Below are positions 23,539 to 29,486 of a DNA stretch of 29,486 bases, piece after piece. A model generated the notes under the pieces. That model was not told the DNA's origin. It was given only the letters and a program-made list of their open reading frames with translations, and made no database searches. Position 1 is the first letter of the stretch. Each line of letters starts with the position of its first letter. The stretch is from JAVBTR01 sp031556065 (GTDB lineage Bacteria; Bacillota; Clostridia; Christensenellales; Aristaeellaceae), in the NCBI GenBank assembly GCA_031556065.1, contig JAVBTR010000046.1:1-29486 (forward strand), in the 5' to 3' direction. A program made the translations under genes and the position numbers.

Positions 23539-24198
23539 ATGGGCTTGCGAGATTTATACAGAAAGGGCAAAGGGTTCCCCTTTGTTACCTGCTTTCTGGC
23601 TTTCATGTGCCTGCTTGTGTCAGTACCGACCTATTTTAAGCCGGACTTATATAATGTACTTGCGTTATGGATGCCTCCAACGCATATCTGGCAATACATC
23701 ACGGGCATTTTTGAACACGGGATCGAGCCGCAATGGTTTTTGTGGGTTCATCTGATCATGAACCTGATGGGACTTCTTCCCTTTGGCGTGCTCGTTGAAA
23801 GAATGCTGGGAAGCAAGAAAACGCTTATGATTTTTATTACCGAATGGCTTGTGACCATTGCACTGTTTCAGCTTCTTCGCCACGGGCAGCAAACAAGCAT
23901 GGCGGGCATATCCAGCATTGTCTATGCGTATGCCACTATCGCATTTGTTTGCTTTGTAAAACTCATCAAACATGAAGGAAAGAGGGTCTGGAAACAAGGG
24001 TTGACCTATTACTTTGCGTTTGAATTTCTGGGGCTGATCACCATGCTGAATCCCATAACCACTGGCTGGGTTTCATTATGGCTGCATCTGTCGGGGATTG
24101 GTGTAGGAGCGCTGTTTTACTTTAGAAACAAGAAGCTGATTGCTAATTTTTGCGTAGCATTTCGACCGCCCCGTTTGAAGCCGGATTCCGGCAGGTGA
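23539..24198 (+). CDS. Rhomboid-family intramembrane serine protease-like protein
   Basis: This 219-residue membrane protein has about six hydrophobic segments. It shows the rhomboid pattern: HLIMNLMGLLPFGVLVERML (residues 71-90; family HxxxN...E/GR), the serine in AGISS (Ser125, family GxS), and the second catalytic His183 in WLHLSG. The dyad therefore looks intact, although the usual GxSG reads GISS. It would cleave or bind membrane segments of other proteins. It is the last gene of the TetR-hydrolase operon, starting one base after the hydrolase stop. Its final codons and stop lie inside a large hairpin. Confidence 0.75.
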   Translation: MGLRDLYRKGKGFPFVTCFLAFMCLLVSVPTYFKPDLYNVLALWMPPTHIWQYITGIFEHGIEPQWFLWVHLIMNLMGLLPFGVLVERMLGSKKTLMIFITEWLVTIALFQLLRHGQQTSMAGISSIVYAYATIAFVCFVKLIKHEGKRVWKQGLTYYFAFEFLGLITMLNPITTGWVSLWLHLSGIGVGALFYFRNKKLIANFCVAFRPPRLKPDSGR

Positions 24199-24230
24199 AT
24201 TTCACCGTTTCAAACAGGACGGTTCTTTTA
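24165..24230 (+). terminator. Branched hairpin terminator after the rhomboid gene
   Basis: Outer arms accgccccgtttgaa (24165-24179) and ttcaaacaggacggt (24209-24223) pair over 15 bases with two C-A mismatches. Inside them are two more perfect hairpins, gccgg-att-ccggc and ggtga-att-tcacc. A tcttttatt tail follows, as in a rho-independent terminator. The rhomboid stop codon (24196-24198) lies in the second inner hairpin. Confidence 0.7.
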
Positions 24231-24299
24231 TTCAACATGAACCGCATTACACCTACGTAAAAAGGCACGGCTGTTACGCTTGCCGCGCTCCTCCTTCCC

Positions 24300-24332
24300 C
24301 CGTTTCGACTTGCCAATCAATTATCGAAACGG
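24300..24332 (+). promoter_or_regulatory. Hairpin before the sigma-like gene, near its ribosome site
   Basis: ccgtttcga and tcgaaacgg pair perfectly (nine bases) around a 15-base loop. The 3' arm ends at the ggagg ribosome site of the gene starting at 24344. An upstream ctcctcctt could pair with that ggagg. Folding may therefore limit translation or transcription of the regulator. Confidence 0.5.
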
Positions 24333-24343
24333 AGGAAACAACC

Positions 24344-24772
24344 ATGGTTAAGATTGATCTTCAGGAATACTATCCCCATTACTATTCTACAAGCAACACC
24401 ATAGATGTATCCTGTGAGTTAGCAGCATGGCTCCTTCAATACGACCGAGATGAAAGCGCTGCTGCACGCCAACGCTATCGCTACAAAGCCCACTACTCCC
24501 TCGATTGCAACGATGGCATTGAACATGACATATTGTTCAAATCACCTTCCCCCTGCGAGATATACGAGCGAGAATCTTCAAATAAGCAGCTTTATGCAGC
24601 CTTGTCGAAGCTGCCCAACAAGCAGCGCAGACGAATTTATGCGCATTATTTTTTAGGAATGAGCATAACCGCTATCGCCCATGCCGAAGGGGTAAGCTGC
24701 AATGTGGTTTGTGTTGCAATCAAGCGAGGTCTAAAAAGCATGGAGCGTCTTTTGAAAAAAGATTTTCTCTGA
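24344..24772 (+). CDS. Sigma-70 region 4-like regulator of a mobile element
   Basis: This 142-residue protein has a divergent N-terminus (IDLQEYYPHYY...) and a clear sigma region 4 end: ALSKLPNKQRRRIYAHYFLG, then MSITAIAHAEGVSCNVVCVA and IKRGLKSMERLL. No region 2 is recognisable, so it is not a complete sigma factor. Small proteins of this type are common in Tn916-like integrative elements of Clostridia, next to excisionase and integrase genes. Here the integrase lies 377 bases downstream. A ggaggaaac site precedes the ATG. It may regulate excision or conjugation genes, most of which are not in this window. Confidence 0.8.
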   Translation: MVKIDLQEYYPHYYSTSNTIDVSCELAAWLLQYDRDESAAARQRYRYKAHYSLDCNDGIEHDILFKSPSPCEIYERESSNKQLYAALSKLPNKQRRRIYAHYFLGMSITAIAHAEGVSCNVVCVAIKRGLKSMERLLKKDFL

Positions 24773-25149
24773 GGGTGTTAAAATCATATTTTTTCGGTCA
24801 CGGAACATGAAGGGACAGTTTATCCCTCACTACAGAAAAAATCACCGCACCTTGACAAGTGAATATTAACATTACAGGCACATAAATCCGCATTGGGGAG
24901 CGGCGAGCAGGGCGGCGCGAAGATGGTTAGGCCGGAGCGATGAACGTATCCTGTTGCCCTTTCCGTGGCAAGAAAGGGGCAATGATCCGGTGCGGAAATA
25001 ATGAGACTTCCACTACGGCCTCCCACTGACTAGAGGGGGAGCTCCTGCGGTATGCGTTAGCCCCGGTGGGCGACGGTGCAGGCAGGGCTATGTGCGGCAA
25101 AGCTGACCGCAGCCTGTAAGTAAACCTTTTACAACGGGAGGGATTTTAT
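24773..25149 (+). other. Structured non-coding stretch between sigma-like gene and integrase
   Basis: These 377 bases have no convincing gene but many stem-forming arms. ttgccctttc pairs with gaaaggggcaa (one bulge), enclosed by ccgga/tccgg, at about 24933-24990. Nearer the integrase, caggc/gcctg encloses tgcgg/ccgca. aggga/tccct lies near the start. The 3' end carries the integrase ribosome site gggaggg. It could be a structured leader RNA controlling integrase, or a site for recombination accessory proteins. I know of no Rfam family that it clearly fits. Confidence 0.45.
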
Positions 25150-26403
25150 TTGAGTACTAATGAAAGACCTGACTATTATCCGGCTAACAACGTTGACATA
25201 CCACGCACGCCCTTATACGATATTGCTATGGCGCAGGGAAAATCTATGTCGCCAAATGCGCAACTTGAAAACGCAATATCGTATTATCATGACAAAATGC
25301 CATGTGCGAAGGAGCAAGACATGGCAACGTATAAAGAACGGGTTAAGCTGGGCGATAAAGAAAAATGGGTTTCGGGACATTCGCGTCAGGAGCTGCATTT
25401 AGCCATCGCTCAAGTATTAATGGAAAATGGTCTGCTAGATGATTGCTTGACAAAGGCAAAGCCCCAAATTCCCACGGTGAGAGAGTTTGTAGAGCAGACC
25501 TATCAGAAAACGTACATTGATGTGCTCGCCCCTAAGACGGTAGAAAACTACAAGATATACATAAAGCTAAACATTCTGCCTTTTCTAGGGGATATGCAGT
25601 TAGATGAGGTTACGGTAAGTACCATTCAACAGTTCTATAACTGGATGGCTACGGCGGCCTCAAGGGGGCGCAAAAAGAATCTTAATCGGCGTACCATCGA
25701 GCGTATCGGTGGCTTGACATCCCGCATCTTCAAAGTCGCTTTTGAAATGAAGCTTATCGAAGATATTCCTTTCAAAAATACGCTTCTACGGATCCATGCG
25801 GAGGAAGCAGGACACCACAAGCCTCTGCCGGATAACGAGATCCATCGCATCAAGCAGCGGATATCGCAACTGACAGAGCCTAGGGAGCGCCTCTACATGG
25901 GGCTGTTATGCTACACAGGCATGCGCGTGGAAGAAATACTGGGGCTTCGCTGGGAGGATGTTCACTTGCCCGAAAGGTACTGCGAGATCACCCATACCGT
26001 CACCTATCCCGGCAATAATAAGGCCTGTTACCGAAAAGGCGGCAAAAGTACCTACGCAAGCCGAACGGTGATCTTGCCGGAACCGCTGATTGCCTTTTTA
26101 AAAAGTACGCCAAATCAAACCGGGTTTTTATTGGGCGGGGAAACACCGCTATGTTGTTCTACCTATCAAAGAATGCGAAAGAGCGCGTTCAAAAATTTAG
26201 GCATCGAGGGCTTTGACAATCACGATTTCCGCACGACCTTTGCCACGCAGCTTTGTGAGCAGGGCATCTCCTCCAAAGAAGTGGCAGACCTTTTAGGGCA
26301 CGCAGATACCCGCATGGTGGAAACAGTCTATGCAAGGCGCAGGCACGAAGGTGTGATGAAGCACAGTGTGCTCATTAATCAGATGAATAGTGCTTATCAG
26401 TAG
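25150..26403 (+). CDS. Tyrosine recombinase / integrase
   Basis: This 417-residue phage-type integrase has all six catalytic positions: Arg259 (YTGMRVEEIL), Lys299 (GGKSTYASRTV), His358 and Arg361 (NHDFRTTFA), His384 (LLGHADTRMV) and Tyr394 (ETVYARR). A SAM-like core-binding domain spans about 107-200 (TVREFVEQTYQKTYIDVL). The first ~100 residues are an unusual extension; part (EKWVSGHSRQELHLAIAQVL) resembles the arm-binding AP2-like domains of Tn916-type integrases, but I am not certain. The TTG start at 25150 has gggaggg eight bases upstream. It lies beside the 3' end of tRNA-Val, a common att target. Confidence 0.9.
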   Translation: MSTNERPDYYPANNVDIPRTPLYDIAMAQGKSMSPNAQLENAISYYHDKMPCAKEQDMATYKERVKLGDKEKWVSGHSRQELHLAIAQVLMENGLLDDCLTKAKPQIPTVREFVEQTYQKTYIDVLAPKTVENYKIYIKLNILPFLGDMQLDEVTVSTIQQFYNWMATAASRGRKKNLNRRTIERIGGLTSRIFKVAFEMKLIEDIPFKNTLLRIHAEEAGHHKPLPDNEIHRIKQRISQLTEPRERLYMGLLCYTGMRVEEILGLRWEDVHLPERYCEITHTVTYPGNNKACYRKGGKSTYASRTVILPEPLIAFLKSTPNQTGFLLGGETPLCCSTYQRMRKSAFKNLGIEGFDNHDFRTTFATQLCEQGISSKEVADLLGHADTRMVETVYARRRHEGVMKHSVLINQMNSAYQ

Positions 26404-26418
26404 GTAGCTATCCACGCT

Positions 26419-26499
26419 TGTGCTAAATTTGTGCTCAAAAAAAGTCCGCAAGCCGTTACGGCATAACGGTTTGCGGACACCCCATGTGCTAAACTTGTG
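26419..26499. repeat. 15-base direct repeats flanking a hairpin after the integrase
   Basis: tgtgctaaatttgtg (26419-26433) and tgtgctaaacttgtg (26485-26499) differ at one position. They flank the hairpin at 26444-26478. They lie between the integrase stop and tRNA-Val, where integrase arm-binding or attachment sites are expected. That role is inference. Confidence 0.55.
26437..26478 (-). terminator. Minus-strand hairpin terminator beside the integrase
   Basis: A 15-base stem (gtccgcaagccgtta with taacggtttgcggac, one G.T wobble) has a five-base loop. Read leftward it ends in seven T. It would stop transcription coming from the tRNA side from running antisense through the integrase gene. Read rightward it has no T run. 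Confidence 0.7.
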
Positions 26500-26546
26500 A
26501 AAATACCCCCCAAAAAACGTGTTAGTGCACTTTTGGGGCTAAGAAC

Positions 26547-26587
26547 AAAAAATGGAAGCCCTGAAACGTAGTGTTTTCAAGGCTTCC
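26547..26587 (-). terminator. Terminator of tRNA-Val
   Basis: ggaagcc and ggcttcc pair perfectly around an inner tgaaac/gttttca stem. On the minus strand six T follow (attttttg). It begins five bases after the encoded CCA of the tRNA. Confidence 0.8.
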
Positions 26588-26591
26588 AGCT

Positions 26592-26668
26592 TGGTGGGAT
26601 TAAATGGGCTCGAACCATCGACCTCCACGATGTCAACGTGGCACTCTAACCAACTGAGCTATAATCCC
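26592..26668 (-). tRNA. tRNA-Val (GAC)
   Basis: On the minus strand GGGATTA and TAATCCC form the acceptor stem, with A as discriminator and an encoded CCA. The D arm contains AGCTCAGTTGGTTAGAGT. The anticodon stem CCACG/CGTGG carries loop TTGACAT, giving anticodon GAC (26632-26634). The T arm has GGTTCGAGCC. All parts fit a 77-base tRNA for the valine codon GUC. It has its own promoter and terminator. Its 3' end faces the integrase gene. Confidence 0.95.
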
Positions 26669-26689
26669 TTATTTTGAGGTAACTTCGAT

Positions 26690-26718
26690 ATTCTATCATG
26701 GGAGGAAAGAAAAATCAA
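26690..26718 (-). promoter_or_regulatory. tRNA-Val promoter
   Basis: On the minus strand TTGATT (-35) and TAGAAT (-10) are separated by 17 bases, with the -10 about 21 bases before the tRNA 5' end. Confidence 0.7.
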
Positions 26719-26750
26719 GCAGGAATTGTAACTTTTTTGTTGCAAATGAC

Positions 26751-26779
26751 TTGATTTTTTTTACAATTGAAAGTACAAT
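26751..26779 (+). promoter_or_regulatory. Promoter for the two-component operon
   Basis: TTGATT (-35) and TACAAT (-10) are separated by a T-rich 17-base spacer. The -10 lies 48 bases before the GTG at 26828. It is back-to-back with the tRNA promoter. Confidence 0.6.
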
Positions 26780-26827
26780 AGTCATATTGATGAAACCTTT
26801 ACGAAGGATTAGGAAGGGAGATACCTT

Positions 26828-27520
26828 GTGGCCAAGAGAATTTTATTGGTAGATGATGAGCCGCTTATTCTTAAAGGCCTGCGGTATACCTTGGAGCAAG
26901 AAGGCTACGAGACCGATACCGCAGCGGATGGCGAGGAAGCGCTGGCCAAGTTTTTTTCGGGAAAGTTCGATCTGATTCTGTTGGACGTGATGTTACCCAG
27001 GCTAGATGGCATTAGTGTTTGCCAGCGTATTCGTGAGCATAGCAATATTCCGATTATTATGCTGACAGCCAAGGGCGAGGATATGGATAAGATTCTGGGC
27101 CTGGAATATGGCGCGGATGATTATATGACAAAGCCTTTTAATATCTTAGAAGTCAAGGCTCGCATTAAAACGATCCTTCGCCGTACCCAGCAGGGCACCA
27201 CGGTGGAAGACCGTAAATTGATCCGTGTACGTGATATGGAAGTAAACGTGGTGAACCGCACAGTGACATTGGGTGGCAAGGATGTTAAACTGACAGCCAA
27301 AGAATTCGATTTGCTGCAATTATTTATTAATAATCGGGGCAAGGTATTCTCCAGAGAAGCCATGTTGGAAACCGTTTGGAAATACGATTATGCAGGGGAT
27401 GCCCGAACCGTAGATGTGCATATTCGCCGTTTGCGGGAAAAGATCGAACGCAATACCAATTCCCCCGAGTTCATTTTCACCAAATGGGGTGTGGGCTATT
27501 ACTTCACAGAAAAGGACTAA
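26828..27520 (+). CDS. OmpR/PhoB-family response regulator
   Basis: The 230-residue protein has a receiver domain with the acidic pair DD (9-10), phosphoacceptor Asp53 (LILLDVMLP) and Lys102 in TKPF. An OmpR-type winged helix follows (LTAKEFDLLQLFINNRGKVF ... RTVDVHIRRLREKIE, ending GVGYYF). It binds DNA when phosphorylated, presumably by the kinase encoded next. The GTG start has gaagggag about eight bases upstream. The regulon cannot be told from sequence; WalR/PhoP-like roles in envelope or phosphate control are typical of the group. Confidence 0.93.
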   Translation: MAKRILLVDDEPLILKGLRYTLEQEGYETDTAADGEEALAKFFSGKFDLILLDVMLPRLDGISVCQRIREHSNIPIIMLTAKGEDMDKILGLEYGADDYMTKPFNILEVKARIKTILRRTQQGTTVEDRKLIRVRDMEVNVVNRTVTLGGKDVKLTAKEFDLLQLFINNRGKVFSREAMLETVWKYDYAGDARTVDVHIRRLREKIERNTNSPEFIFTKWGVGYYFTEKD

Positions 27521-28988
27521 TAATCCATTTACCAGCATCCGCTGGAAAATTCTGCTCGCCTTCCTTCTGATTGTTGGGGCATCCTTCTATGTGATTGCCA
27601 CCAGCTTGATTGGTTTGGTTGGCGATTATCTTTTTGAACAGCGCATCAGCGCAGACAGATTGAATGTTGAAAAACTGTCCGTGCAGTTGGCGCCGCTTTT
27701 CGTTGCCAACGAGACAATGGAGCTGCAAAACCAGCTGACCCAGGCCGGCGGCCAGTTAGGCGGCCGGTTGATGATTGTGGACTTAAACGCAAAAGTTCAG
27801 TACGACAGCTTTTCCGAGCTTTTAGGCAAGCGCCTGCAGCTGCCTGAGGTGCTTGGGATTTTGCAGCAGGGCAAAACGGTGGATTACGGCGTGCACCAGC
27901 TGGCGGGACAGCAGGAGGAAAAAGCAAGCGAAAGCATGTTTTCCTTTTTGAGACCCTTAAACACCGGCGCCAAATGGGTGGCCTATTGCACCGCCGCCCT
28001 GATAAGCCCCGAAGGAACCGAGGGCGTTCTTTTGTTCTCCTCCCCCGTGCAGAAAATGATGGAAGATTTATACAGCCTGCAGGACAAAATGCTTGTTTTC
28101 TTTATACTGGCAGCGATTGCGGCCCTGAGCGCCGCGCTGGTTTTTTCCGGCGTGATCACCAGGCCCATCGTCAGCCTGACAAAGGTGATCCAGAAAATGG
28201 GCAAGGGGGATCTGTCCGTCCGGGTAAAAGTGAAGGGCTCCGGCGAAATCCGCCGTCTGGCTCAGACATTCAATTCCATGTCCGAACGCCTGGAAGCGCT
28301 GGATAAAAGCCGGAACCAATTTGTTGCCAATGCCAGCCATGAACTGAAAACCCCCTTGGCTACCATGAAGATCATGCTGGAAAGCATGATTTATCAGCCC
28401 GATATGGAACCGGACCTCCGGGCGGAGTTTATGGATGATATCAACAACGAAATCAACAGGCTGAACCTGGTCATATCGGATTTGCTCACCCTGGTGCAGA
28501 TGGATACCCATTCCATCAAGCTGAACCGGGAAAACATGGATTTTGGCGAAGTGGTGCACAACGTAACAAGAAAACTGACCCCCATGGCAAGGGATAAAAA
28601 GCAGATCATGACAGTGAACACGCTGGATCCCTGCCACATGTACGCAGATGCGTCCAAGCTGACCCAGGTGGTCTATAACCTGATCGAAAATGCCATCAAA
28701 TACACCCAGCCCGCGGGGGAAATTGCCATTTGTCTGGAAAAATCGGGCAAGGACGCCATATTGACCGTGCAGGACAACGGCCCTGGCATTCCCAAGGAGG
28801 ATCAGTCCCACATATTCGACAGGTTCTACCGGGTGGACAAAGCCCGCTCAAGGGAAACCGGCGGCACAGGGCTTGGCCTGTCCATCGTCAGCCAGATCGT
28901 GCAGCTCCACGGCGGCGCCATTTCCGTTAAAAGCGAAGTGGGCAACGGCTCCGTCTTTCGGGTGGAGCTGCCCATTTACCATGGTTAG
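27489..28988 (+). CDS. HAMP-containing sensor histidine kinase (PhoR/WalK-like)
   Basis: TM1 (about 19-44), an extracellular region of about 155 residues, and TM2 (about 202-224) are followed by HAMP (ITRPIVSLTKVIQKMGKGDL). The H-box is FVANASHELKTPLATMK (His284), then N-box NLIENAIKYT, G1 QDNGPGIP and G2 GTGLGLSIV. It would phosphorylate the regulator just upstream. The start is unresolved: no ATG, GTG or TTG occurs in frame soon after the regulator stop (27520). GTG 27489 overlaps the regulator by 32 bases and has no good ribosome site. A rare start codon near 27519 is possible, since aaaagga lies there. Confidence 0.88.
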   Translation: MWAITSQKRTNNPFTSIRWKILLAFLLIVGASFYVIATSLIGLVGDYLFEQRISADRLNVEKLSVQLAPLFVANETMELQNQLTQAGGQLGGRLMIVDLNAKVQYDSFSELLGKRLQLPEVLGILQQGKTVDYGVHQLAGQQEEKASESMFSFLRPLNTGAKWVAYCTAALISPEGTEGVLLFSSPVQKMMEDLYSLQDKMLVFFILAAIAALSAALVFSGVITRPIVSLTKVIQKMGKGDLSVRVKVKGSGEIRRLAQTFNSMSERLEALDKSRNQFVANASHELKTPLATMKIMLESMIYQPDMEPDLRAEFMDDINNEINRLNLVISDLLTLVQMDTHSIKLNRENMDFGEVVHNVTRKLTPMARDKKQIMTVNTLDPCHMYADASKLTQVVYNLIENAIKYTQPAGEIAICLEKSGKDAILTVQDNGPGIPKEDQSHIFDRFYRVDKARSRETGGTGLGLSIVSQIVQLHGGAISVKSEVGNGSVFRVELPIYHG

Positions 28989-29001
28989 GAGGCGGTTTCG
29001 A

Positions 29002-29463
29002 TTGAAGAGAACAGCCCTGGCAGTCCTATTTACATGCCTTGTGCTTTTAACAGGCTGCTCCCCCATGGTTCCGGATCCGCTGGAAAAGGCCACCACCACC
29101 CTTGTGCCGGGAACCAATACGCAGATCCACAGCCCCATCGCCCAACAAGAGACAGGGGATACTTACAACGCCGTTTTATATTTTCGCTTTATGCAGGAGG
29201 ATCTTTTGGCCCAGGAAAGCCGGAAGATTCACGTTTCCATGGATCAATCCCTTGAAAAGAGCCTGGTTGCCGCATTGATGCAAGGCCCCGGCGCATCCTC
29301 CCCGGAGCTGCGGCGATTGTTTTCCGGGCAGGTGGCCGTCATCAGCACGTTAAGCCAGGGCAACACCCTGTTTGTAACCCTGTCCGAGAGCGTGCTTTTA
29401 GAACCCATGGTTGACCGTTTTTTGCAGATGCAATCCCTTTCAGCCACCCTTTGTGAAATATGA
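29002..29463 (+). CDS. GerMN-domain lipoprotein, possibly frameshifted
   Basis: I choose TTG 29002: aggagg lies about nine bases upstream, and the protein then begins LKRTALAVLFTCLVLLTGC, a lipoprotein signal with Cys in the lipobox LTGC. ATG 28981 is an alternative that overlaps the kinase stop. A GerMN domain follows: AVLYFRFMQEDLLAQESRKI, then SLEKSLVAALMQGPGAS, then TLFVTLSESVL. The frame stops at 29463, soon after a T6 run (29417-29422). Losing one T would open a frame to the window end, so the gene may be longer or frameshifted. It probably sits on the outer face of the membrane and acts with the upstream two-component pair. Confidence 0.7.
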   Translation: MKRTALAVLFTCLVLLTGCSPMVPDPLEKATTTLVPGTNTQIHSPIAQQETGDTYNAVLYFRFMQEDLLAQESRKIHVSMDQSLEKSLVAALMQGPGASSPELRRLFSGQVAVISTLSQGNTLFVTLSESVLLEPMVDRFLQMQSLSATLCEI

Positions 29464-29486
29464 GGCTATGAATCTGTTCAGGTTTT

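Noticed and set aside
24820..25026. 68-codon minus-strand frame in the structured region
   Set aside because: Cys/Pro-rich antisense frame without ribosome site or family; the stem structures explain the sequence better.
24773..25149. Group II intron or retron
   Set aside because: No reverse transcriptase gene and no recognisable domain V; only generic stems are present.
28068..28811. 247-codon minus-strand frame opposite the histidine kinase
   Set aside because: Complement of a gene with all kinase motifs; a shadow frame.

Overview
The window reads as chromosomal DNA from a Bacillota (Firmicutes) bacterium, most likely a gut-type member of the Clostridia with moderate GC. This rests on the strong GGAGG-type ribosome binding sites, the xpaC-telA gene pair, OmpR-family two-component genes followed by a GerMN lipoprotein, Spo0B/DcuS-type kinase architecture, and proteins built from bacterial SH3 repeats. 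No species call is possible from sequence inspection alone.

Layout. Bases 1-429 hold no gene but contain a perfect palindrome, a hairpin and two near-identical 117-base structured repeats. Bases 430-8825 are a minus-strand block: a secreted seven-SH3 protein, an orphan sensor kinase coupled to a nitroreductase and argS, then a hotdog thioesterase coupled to a glycosyltransferase-like gene. Bases 9048-17897 are a plus-strand block with two parts. The first is a membrane-stress operon (XpaC, TelA, LemA, TPM). After a 174-base multi-hairpin element and a fresh promoter comes a tightly coupled trio: a TerB-N/TerB-C protein, a DUF2791 (BrxD-like) ATPase and an Lhr-like DEAD/DEAH helicase. A second secreted SH3-repeat protein converges on this block.

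Bases 19.8-24.2 kb carry small accessory genes: a GNAT acetyltransferase, a PhnB-like VOC protein, a small unrecognised ORF, and an APH-family kinase divergent from a TetR-alpha/beta hydrolase-rhomboid operon. Bases 24.3-26.7 kb look like one end of an integrated mobile element: a small sigma-like regulator, a 377-base structured non-coding stretch and an intact tyrosine integrase, next to the 3' end of tRNA-Val(GAC). The window ends with an OmpR-type response regulator, its HAMP-containing kinase and a GerMN lipoprotein that may be frameshifted close to the window edge.

The strongest candidate for an under-described system is the TerB/ATPase/helicase trio together with the XpaC-TelA-LemA-TPM operon just upstream. 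The family associations suggest membrane or phage stress coupled to nucleic-acid processing. No BREX methyltransferase (PglX) or phosphatase (PglZ) gene is present. Function is inferred from families and gene order only.
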